Shown here in pieces: positions 24,601 through 35,400 of a stretch of DNA of 64,000 bases; the stretch's first letter is position 1; every line of letters begins with the position of its first letter. The position numbers and the translations under genes were made by a program. The notes under the pieces were generated by a model. That model was not told the DNA's origin and ran no database searches. It saw only the letters and a list, made by a program, of their open reading frames with translations. Origin of the DNA: Tubiluchus corallicola (taxonomy: Eukaryota; Priapulida; Priapulimorpha; Priapulimorphida; Tubiluchidae); assembly GCA_030141605.1 (NCBI GenBank), contig JAQGDQ010000182.1:298001-362000 (forward strand). The letters run 5' to 3'.

Positions 24601-27600
24601 TTACACTTTTTTGAAGCACCTTTACAGTGACTTACTAATGCTTACTAAGTTTCTTTTGGGAAAATATTCCTTTGCATAACCAGGCCATCATAAGAGTCGT
24701 GACAGCATACTGTATTATTAATTACGTGGCCATTTTTGCGTTTTTTTGCATCTCAGTATATGTTTTTTTATAGTGAGTGATTTTAATACTGCTTTGTTCG
24801 TATAAATAAAGTTGACTATAAACCAAGCCAAACTGTCATTCTTCAAGGTAAGCATATAAGTACTGCTTATGCCCCAAGTCGCTAACCCATTACCATGAAA
24901 TTTTGCTACCCATACATTATTTCGTGGAAAACTTCTGCATAAAACTTACATTTATTATTCGCGTTAATACGCTACATTTATATATTTTAATAAGATGCCT
25001 AACTTGCAGAATGCTTTATAAATTATGATGATTTGGCATTAAAGTAACACTGGTTTACAGATGGCAGGTTTATCATAAATTATTCATAACACGGCTTAGA
25101 TTGTTGCTGTCTTGTCCAAAAATTCTGAATCTTGCGAGTTTTTGTTTGACATATTACAGAAATTGATGTTTCAAATTAATTCAAACTGGCGACGATAGTC
25201 CTGAAAAGAATTTTCAACACAAAACATTCAATTTTTAACTCTGCCTAAGAGCAAAAAATAATCAAGGTCTAGCCTAATATATAAACTTATTTACCAGAGG
25301 TTGATAACCTGGCATCAGACCATAAATAATAGCTTGACAAAGTTGTTGACAGAGAAGTGGACGTATATGCTGAGACTAAATGCTCGTCACGCTGACAATT
25401 ACTGGCTTTTATCAAAATTAAAAAAAACGTCAGTACATACGTGGGACAGAAGTTACACGTGCTGAGGTTGTGGGTACCGAGGATCCCCCAGGTGCTGAGG
25501 TTGTGGGTGCTGAGACTGCAGGTGCTGAAGTTGTGGGTACTAAGGCTGTGGGTGATGAGGTTGTGGATACTAAGGCTGGAGGTGCTGAGGGTGCCAGTGC
25601 TGAAGTTCTGGGTACTAAGGCTGTAGATGCCGAGGTTGTGGGTACTAAGGTTGCAGGTGCTGAGGTTGTGGGTACTAAGGTTGGGGATGCTGAGGCTGCA
25701 GGTGCTGGAGTCGTGGGTACTAAGTTTGTGGGGTAGAGGTTGCCGGTGCTGAGACTGTGGCATCGTGATAGTAGGCGCTACGTTTAGTGGTATTTAGTGT
25801 GCATGGAACGAGTAAAACATTCCAATATTCGTGACCGTTCACCGTTCAGTTGTATTATTCAATAATATTGTTTTCTAATGATAATATTAACAAGTACTTT
25901 GTTTTTGATATTATTATTAGAATAGAGTTTCCATATTTAATTTTACTGATCATTTAAAACTAATTGAAAGTTCACAGTCAGCAGCAACCGGGTTTCAAAT
26001 AACTAGTTCACTTAGGCAAAAATATTGAAACTGGGCAAACTTTGGCGTAAGTCGAACAAAGGCGTACGAAAATGTGAATGACATATTACCAAGCGTTCCA
26101 ATCACTGTGTGAACACTTCATTAGTATTTCGTACATGCTGCAGCATAAGCTACTGAACTGATACCAACCGTCACACATCGAATAGGTTTATTAGATTTAA
26201 ATTCTGAGAACTAATTTTACATGCAAGGCAAGAAACTTTGAATAACCGGATCTAAGAGCACTGGGTTTAAACTGTTTATTATCATTCGCAGTAAGGCAAT
26301 GTAAACACATGTTTTAACACTAGCGTTTCTTCAACACTGAAGTTAAAGTTTACTTTTGACAATTAATTAAAAACGCGGCCGTGAGCGCCGTTGTAGAGGC
26401 AAATAAAGTTTAAAGACATAAAGTAAACTATTGAAATACCGGCATGAAATATCTAAATTAAGACTTACATATAGTAGCATCACACATACACATAGTAACA
26501 CACATAGTTACAACTTACACATAATTATACTTACACAAAAACAAGAATTTGAATTTAATCTGCAAAATGATAAAACTAATTCTTGTTTTTTTCGTAAGTG
26601 TAATTATGTGTAAGTTGTAACTATATGTGTTACCACGTGTGTGTGATACAACTATATGTTAGTCTTAATTTAAGTAGAAGCAAACTCAGTACCTGTATTT
26701 CAATAGTTCACTTTATGTTCCTTTCTAATTTCAGTCACACGTAGTAACATTTGTAGTTTTAAACTGGCAATTATAAACTAGTGTAACAATTGAGCCACAT
26801 TCTGACAGAAAAAACATAAGTTTACTATTGATAATTTTAATAACAAATTTCTTTTATGTAAAATTACTGATTTTATAGTGCTACAATTTTATTACACGTA
26901 AACCACATAATCCAGAATTTAGCTTAAAGGAAGGGCTTCTAATCCACTACAATACTATTACCACATCAACTACATAGAAAGCCATTGCTTTTTAAAGAGG
27001 TATGCTAATGGGCGGTTGCTAGTTTATAAATTGTAGCATAACTACGTGACTGCCCATACTTGCACGTCGACTTTCATCACGAAACCATGCACCCTTACAA
27101 ACTGCAGTCGCAGCCACGGTTGTAGCTGCGCAGTGCAATATGCGCAGACGGTAAACCTATAACTATTTAGAATAACTTAACAGCGAAAACACCGAAATTA
27201 CTAGTGCAATTCTATTCCAACACCCAACAAGTAATAAAAATTTTTCAGTTAGTTTAAAGTTAATTAGTTAGCTAATTAATTTGTTAGTTAATTATTTAAT
27301 ACAGACGTTTATTACTCACAAAGTGTCACCATGGTTGATGGTGGGCAGGTGTAACTGGGCGCGCCGTCTCAAAAATCACCACCTCTTCGTACAAACAATC
27401 AGCACAACTACATGCCTCATCAGCCGATAAATTAATCCAACTGTTGACGAGGAGAACGGCTAAAACTAGTTTCATTATAAGCATATCGCAACAAAATTCA
27501 ACAGACGGGTCATCGGCTTAGCTAGTCTCTCTCTCCCTTCTATCTCGCTCTCTCACTACACGTCAGCCTACCAATTACGATTTAATGACCAAATTCTGCT

Positions 27601-28606
27601 CATTGTTTGGCGAAAATAAATTTAATGCCCACTAGGCATGTTTAATTCATAGCCGAGCAAAGCTGCTACGCTCTACTGCAAACCAAACCTGATTTATCAT
27701 TACGTATTCGAGACAGAGCTTTAGCAAGTTATTAGTTAGTTAGTCCGTAGAAAAGTTTAGCCAAAATTACAGGCGTAAGCGAACAATGTAAGAGCGCGAT
27801 TTATTAAAACACACAAATCAAACAGGCAGAGCAGCAACTAACACTTAGTCAGTTGGCGTATCAGAATTCTATAACGTGGTAGCGTATGCTAATATCATTC
27901 GAAGGCTGCGTGGAAGCTCCAACACCCACACCCCACCATCTAATCCAGTTCCCAAGTTAGAATGGAAACAACATGTTCGTGAGAATAAAACAAGGTCTAC
28001 TTGCCAGTACTTAACTAATTAAGTTTTAACTTTCACTACAGGATTAATATAACATCATATGTGTAAACTCATATAACGTCGTGTAGCTCAAGAAACTTTT
28101 AATCATTGCGAACTATGAGTAAGTTTAATCGAAGGTATTAAACGTCCAAGGAAAAACGTTCGCGATTTAATGTACCGTATAAGCAGTCCTTTTCGCAAAC
28201 ACGTGTTTTAGCGTGTCTTCCGTGAAACAGTACCTAAGTGAAAGACAGATGAATCGATAGTTATATAGTAACGAACAACAGTAGCCATGATAATACCACA
28301 GACACACTACCAATCATCAGCATAATCGTAATCATCATTGGCCACAGCATCACATCATCATCATATCATCATCGTTGTGGTCATCATCATCATCCTCAGC
28401 ATCACCACAACTCCACCAGCAGCAGGATCTGTAACGGCAGTAGTTAATGAACGATAGTAGCGTTCATTAATTCGTTCTCATTAATTTAGTTCTCGTTCTT
28501 CACGAGAACCTGGCACTAACCGCAGCATCAATTCAGAAAGAGTAGCAATGAAAAAACAGCAGTAACAAAAGGGCGACAGAAACATTACTAACAATAACAA
28601 CAATAG

Positions 28607-28641
<35 letters not shown>

Positions 28642-31600
28642 ACAACAACAGAAGCGTCATAGCGTGGCCATAAATTTTCAATTCGCGAAAGTCCGTCTAA
28701 GTGCCTAAACAGTGTCGCCGCCTATAGCTAAGTTTTCTGGTAATCAGTAAAACGTGCTCGCGGTCCGTAATCAGGCAATTATCAACGCAATTCTGGCGCA
28801 CAAAAAAACCTGTTCTTAAAGAAACATGGATTAAGGAATGCGCGCATTTTTTCTGCACCTGCAAACAAAGAAGCTGAGCCCTGCAGAACTGCGCCTTAAA
28901 TAATTACTAAAAAATCCATATAACTAATAGCGAAAGTTTTCCCCCAAGAAAAATGTATAGAGAACATCACGTAACTTAATGTTCACGTCTGTTCAACTAT
29001 ACTGTCAATATGACTTTTAGTAAAAGTGTTTATTAACTTGCAGGTTGTTGACTGATAATATTATATTTTAATTTCTGAAATAAATACCTACAAAAATGTC
29101 GTATTTATCAAGTGATCATGTGTGTTTAAGACATGTGCACATGTGAGGAAATTATTAGATATCTACATGTAATGTATCAACATCACGCACATATTATAAT
29201 ATATATAGTATACTTATTTTGTACTATGATGTACTATGAAGTTACCTTCACTTTAAGGTTTTTTAGAGTGACGTTTCATTAAGGAATTATATGTTATAAC
29301 AAGCTAGTAATGATAAACCGATAAGTTAGGCCAAGTTCAAATAAGTGTAGACAAAATTCTCAGTTCAGATTGAAATCTAAGTATAGAAATGTGTATCAAA
29401 TAAGTCGCTTTTCATCTCCCTTTCCTTTTTGTCTATCTGCGTGTCTCTCTCTACCCCCTTTCTTCCCCTCTTCCTACACCTATTTCCTTCTTCCCTCTTT
29501 TCTCTGCCTCCTTCCCTTGCTCTCCTTCTTCTTCCTTGCCAACTACCTACAAAAATATCATTGCCAATTCGTCTAACGTTGGTATTACTTAATCAGTATT
29601 AAGAATATGCCTTGATCAAGTTAAAACAACACAGTGAAATGAGTTAAAAGATAATTAAATGATAATTCTCAGCGAATGGATTGATATATTTAATAAAAAA
29701 ATCCCATAAAAACTGAAATATTTAATTAAAACTCCAAAAGCTGGCATTCTTTTTTTTCTATTGCGTGAGATTTTTTATCGATTATATGCTGTTACGGCCA
29801 GGATTTAACTGGGAACTCGTCAACTCTTGAACCCAAAATGCTTTTTCTTTTATGTTACAAACAGTTTTGGTGCGCGAATTTCAACTCGTAAATTTACAAA
29901 GAACTCTTGAGTGTTAAAAATACTCCGATCATACTAGCAGTGGAGACAATACTAGCAGTTCTCACTATATCTATAAAGTGCAGTAGCTATCATTTCGGTA
30001 ATACCATCCAACAGATGTCCACCTTTAATACAGCAATGAAAATTTAAAAACAATGAGAAAGCGGAAGTGACTTCTATAGCGGAAGTGACTTCTATAGCGG
30101 AAGTACTAGCAGTCACGGAGGAACTTCTGATTTACTGCAAGCAGACCTGGGAGAAAAAAATCGCAAGTGTAAACATGTCTTGTAATGTTTAGAGGCAGCA
30201 TCTTGATTCTAGTCCTCTGTTAGTATCAAACGGCGCAAAGACAACAGTTCAGGTGATCACAGCTTTTTCATAGCAGTCAGATAACTGCAAAAAAGCAAAT
30301 AAATGGTTTGAAAAATTTTGGCTCTCACAGCGACATGAACATACGTCTTCTGCATTCGGAGCAGGTACGGAGACAAGGTAATAGCACAGTAATACGCAGC
30401 TTGGAACTGGCAGCAAGAGACTGGCATGATATAGACTTAGTACGTCAAAACGAATCAGTTATTAAAGCAGAAGCATTTTTACAAAAAAACTTCCTCAATC
30501 GAATCTGTATAACCTTATAAGGAAAAAACACTTAGTTAGATGTGGGTAAAAAGGTTATCCAATAACTAATTACACTGTTGGTGAAAAATGTTGGTGTAGT
30601 AAATAAATCTGTATAACCTTATAAGGAAAAAACACTTAGTTAGATGTGGGTAAAAAGGTTATCCAATAACTAATTACACTGTTGGTGAAAAAAGCCTAAG
30701 TGTACCTAATAGACTCCACAGAATTACTGTTAACCTAATAAAAAAATGGACTACACGTGTATTACGCATAGCGACATTGACTTGCATATATAATAAATAT
30801 ATATGTTGTCATCAGATATTTAATGTAAGGACGGGTGTGGTTGTGAGCGTAATCTCTTCTTTTCAAACTGTTCTAGCGACATGCCATAAATTAGAAATTT
30901 CATTTAAGAGTGCAATTTACTTAATGTGAGTGGAAAGCTAGCTTTTTGCTACATGCACTGGATATAGAATGCTTGGTCCAAATTAGCCATTATACTTTCA
31001 ACATCAAAACACTCTCGAATTACATTAACGCCAAAATATTTAATTACTATAATTAATTGCATTACTTCAAAATAAGCGCATTCCACTTTCATAACCGACA
31101 TATTAATCATATGACGCCGTTACCACAGCTTTTGTCCTTTGGGCAAACATTTTCCTTCAATAGTACCTACAAAACTATGTTACTTAAGTAATATGGTGAA
31201 GTGCCATGTTCAATCATTCAAATCATACGCTCAAAATCATGCTGCTATACTCAAATTTTCTCACACAGAGCTGCGCGATTTTCGAAGAATGACTACCTAA
31301 GCATACTGTTCTAAGCATATTAAAACATAGAGCTTAGAAATACTGAAATGCTTAATTTTGACACATCTCAGACATACTTTACTACACATGCGTGCCAAAT
31401 TTTCTCAACTTGAATCGCAAAATTTTCAGAACTACTTGCAGAATTTACTGTATAACATCAGTTAATTGTATCAAAGTTTTACGATTTAAAAACGTACTTT
31501 ACTCTCAAACGTCTCATAAAATAGTAGACATAAAAATCTGGCAATGTACCGCATGAGGGGCCCCTTAAGTACGCCATTTGCTGGGGCCAAGGACTACTAT

Positions 31601-32434
31601 ACAGTTGTATAGTAGTCCTTGGCTGGGGCCCTTTTAATGTAGTTACCTCACTGTATTTTTATTAGAATATTATCAGGTGATTAGCCTCATAATAAACATT
31701 TTTAGTTAAAATTTGTACTTCCAACTTGTCCTACAGCCAACTATCTTGCACACAGCAGGTAGCTATTATCAATGGCGCGTCATTAACAAAATGATAAAAA
31801 TCACCTATAGCCTCGCAACTGAATAAATTGTTAGTTATTACACAATTCTAACTCCAACATTCAATACAGGAGACCCTATAGACAGTCTGACAGGACAACC
31901 AACTTATCAATCAATAAAATGAAGTGTAAATGTATATTAAAATCGTTTTCCACGAACGACAATAAACCGTCTTGTTCGAATTAGTTCAGTTTCAGCGTTT
32001 TACACACGCAACAAGTTACTTTATAGATCAGAAGTTTTAACGACCAGACATCAACTAAAAAAGTAAATACTGCATTTTCATCCTCATTTTGAAGTGATGT
32101 TTTAATGTGCTAATTAACAATTTAATGTTACTTAATTTGTTTTAGAAATTCTGAAATAGCCAGTCACAAATCTAATTGTTAAAACACAAATGGATTCATC
32201 GGGTGGCAAACATAGGATTCACAAAACAAGTAGTATGACTCTTGTCAAACAGATTAGAGCAGTTGTTAATTATCACGTATCCATAAGTAACAGCACAGGT
32301 GTGTTTTAAATAACAAATAAAGTAATAAAGTGGGAAGTAGAGAAGTGGGAGAGGGAGGGAGTGAAGGGGAGATTTGATTTAACTCTTTATTTTGAATGAA
32401 TTAAGTACATAGAACGGAGCGTGAAGAGAGAGAG

Positions 32435-32499
<65 letters not shown>

Positions 32500-35400
32500 G
32501 ATGAGCCATCGAAGAAATAGGTGCATAAGTCTAATGTTTTTGTAAAATACATATAAACTAAATAAAACATATAGAAGCAAACCTTCAAATACGATTCTAT
32601 CCTCTTCTTTGAGTTCTCGTACACTGAAGAAGGCTAGCAGTGCTTCCATAGAACTTTTCTCACCGATTGCCTCCCGTGAAAAGTGCTTGCCAGTCCTGCT
32701 GTGCACCATCATTTGCGACCGTGTCTGTGTGTTGATATCACAGAGTGAACAGTGGTAGTAATATCTAGCCCATTGTTGCTTCTCATCCGCTATGAGATTC
32801 CGAAACAATTGAGCGTTCATAGCATGCAGCTGAGTACTAATGTGCACTTGAAATTTGTGCAAGCTAGTTGTCTCGTAGCAGCATGCATCGCATCGAACTT
32901 GCACTGGTATGCTGCCATACGGATATTTGGTGTGATACTCATATTGGAGGTCATTTTCAGGACCTCCTTCCCGGACATGGTTGACAAGCTGTACCTTCTG
33001 CAAGTGTTTGTCTGTCTTGCAATGTAGCTGAAAGTTAGCTTTCAAGTTCGTTTTGTAAAGACATAATTTGCAGATGTAACTACCAGCTGATATCAGGACA
33101 GAATCATTTATGGCATTTTTGGTTCTGTCCTTCTGCAGATGTTTGTGAAGGTCTTCCATATTGTCCGTAGAGTAAACATTGCAGATGCAACACTGAAACA
33201 AACTTGTATTATCACTTTTGGCTGATTGTTCAGTGCTGCTGGTCGCCATGGAAATAGTACTGCTTTTGTTTATGAGAGGAGCTTGTGGCGAATTTGAAAG
33301 CACCAGCAAATCTGAGGCAAATGTCCCATTAGCTGAAGACATTTGCTCTTGCTGTCCCATCTCCGCAGCCATCGCTAAGTCCACAGCAGAACCAAACAAC
33401 TGTTCACTCTGTAAAGCAGCAGCTTGGTTCAGTTGTAGTTGCATACCTCGCTGCATGTGCTTCACATTCTGCTGCAAGATCATCATGTTGTGAGTGTGCT
33501 TCTCACTTGTCATGTGAATTCGCAGGTTACGAGCCACATTTGTCTCATAATTGCATACGTCACACCTCCAAGACGGCTTGTGTTTATTGATGCTGGCACG
33601 TGGAGGTTGAACTTCACTTGATACCCGAGAAGATTCCATTTTGGTAGTTGAAGGGACTTGAGGCAGAGGTGTTAGCGACTGTGAAGGAGGAGCCTGATGA
33701 AAATTCTCTGGCATACTACCATTCTGCATCTCTGTCACATTATTAACATGTTTGTCTGACTGCATGTGGATGCTCAAGTTTCCTTTAGTTGTGGTGGAGT
33801 AATTGCAAATCTCACATCGATAGGGCTTGTATCCACAACTATAAGTTTCACCACGAGCTAGACGAGGATGGGATCGGTTTGCCAGACAGTAAGTGCATGT
33901 GGTTTCACTGTCTGGATGCTTCTCTTTCATATGAATCTCCAATGTCTCTTGGTACTTGTAGTGCCAGTTGCATTTTGGACACTTCAGAGTTTTACAAGAA
34001 TTTCGTGAATGCATCATGCTCATATGACCCCCGAGTGACCTGTTCGAACTCAAGAGTAAGTCACACTTTGGACATTCAATGCCGTTGATCTTACCTTCGG
34101 GATGATGAGTGCAGAAAAATGGAGTGGTAAGCAACAAAGCATTGCTCTGCATGGGAGACACCGGAGATGTTATATTGTTTGCTACTAAACTATTATCTGG
34201 ATCTGCAGAAGACGACTCACTGTTTTCCGAGCATGGTCCAGAATGGCTGGGAGACACAGGATCATTGCTCTTTGAACTTGCACTATTTTCCGAATCAGAG
34301 TCAGTCCTTTCCGGAAGCATTATACGCTTACCACATTTTTCAGTTGCCACACAATCGGTGACTTTATCAGTGAGGTTGCCCATACCAGGAGACGGTTTTT
34401 CCTTTGTGACTTGGTCACTCATCGGATGACTGGCACTTGCAGTGGGATCAGATCCCTTCTGGCTATCACATGGCAAGGCTGCCGCTGGCAAAGCCACAAA
34501 TGAATTGTCTGCATTAACAGTTACAATACTAGTACACACTGAACTATCACTACTACTTGACATTAATGAGGTCTCAACAGTGGCCGACTGCTCCGTAGAG
34601 CTTGTTTGAGCACTAGGCTCAAGAAATGACATCAAGGGCTGCTTCTCCTTGCCTGTACCCTGAATGATAGCAGAGAAATTGTCCTGGTTCATTAATTTCC
34701 ATTCGTTATCACTTAATGTCAGCTGATGTTCATGTTTTGCATGAGAAGTAAACGATTTTGCATAACCGAATGATAACTTGCATATAAAACACATTAAAAT
34801 AGGTTTTGTTGGTACACTGGTATACTCATTAGAAAACAACGTGTTCTTTCCTGATTGATAGTTATTTTCCTGCTTGTTTGACCCGCTATCACTCTCACAA
34901 TTTGTTTCCAAATGTGTGTCTTTAACACGATAACCATGAACGACCGGCGCTTCGGTAAATCGTTTTTTATTTTGAAAAGTGGAAGATTGCCCATACAGAG
35001 CAGGATCATACATGAATGTAGTACGCGAGATATGGAAGGCATTTAAAACACGAGGAAACTCAACAGACTCATTAGACACACCAAGCTGATCAATTATGGC
35101 TCCTTCTTTATGAGGTATGAGTGACTCGGCATTGTCCATGTCATCAGCTTCGATGATAAAAGCAGAGCCATCCTGCTGGTAAATGATCTTACCTTCAAAA
35201 GTTTCTACATCACTAACTAAGCTCTCGTCGTCACTTCCTTTTTCGTTATCAGTTTCTTCGTCATTAGTAGCTTCACTGTTGTTGGTGGCAACCTGCAAAT
35301 GCGAACATTCATGGACTAAGTAAAGCTGTAGATTTTCAAACTGTCGCATGCATTCGCCACACGTGGCAGGTTCGTTGGTATTGCTGCTTTTTACCTGAGA

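Larger units (their letters stand above)
14051..32582 (-). other. Large intron (18.5 kb) between first and second coding exons
   Basis: Donor GAAG|GTTTGC and acceptor TTTTGTTTCAG, phase 1. No second gene is supported inside. It contains several repeats listed separately (duplications near 14.4 and 16.9 kb, minisatellites near 24.2 and 25.6 kb, a fold-back at 26.4-26.7 kb, a 104-bp tandem repeat at 30.5 kb, a hairpin at 31.6 kb and a CT tract next to the donor). Less AT-rich blocks at 15.2-15.7, 20.1-20.35, 21.6-21.7, 22.4-22.8 and 27.3-27.6 kb are plausible enhancers or internal promoters, on composition and motif grounds only. Confidence 0.85.

Noticed and set aside
25287-25763. 158-codon minus-strand repeat protein (STHNL-type repeats)
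   Set aside because: The frame is a by-product of a 15-bp minisatellite, open on both strands.
32401-32582. C-terminal Ser-Leu repeat extension of the first coding exon
   Set aside because: It lies after a plausible donor and reads through a CT microsatellite; splicing to 14050 restores the expected finger order.
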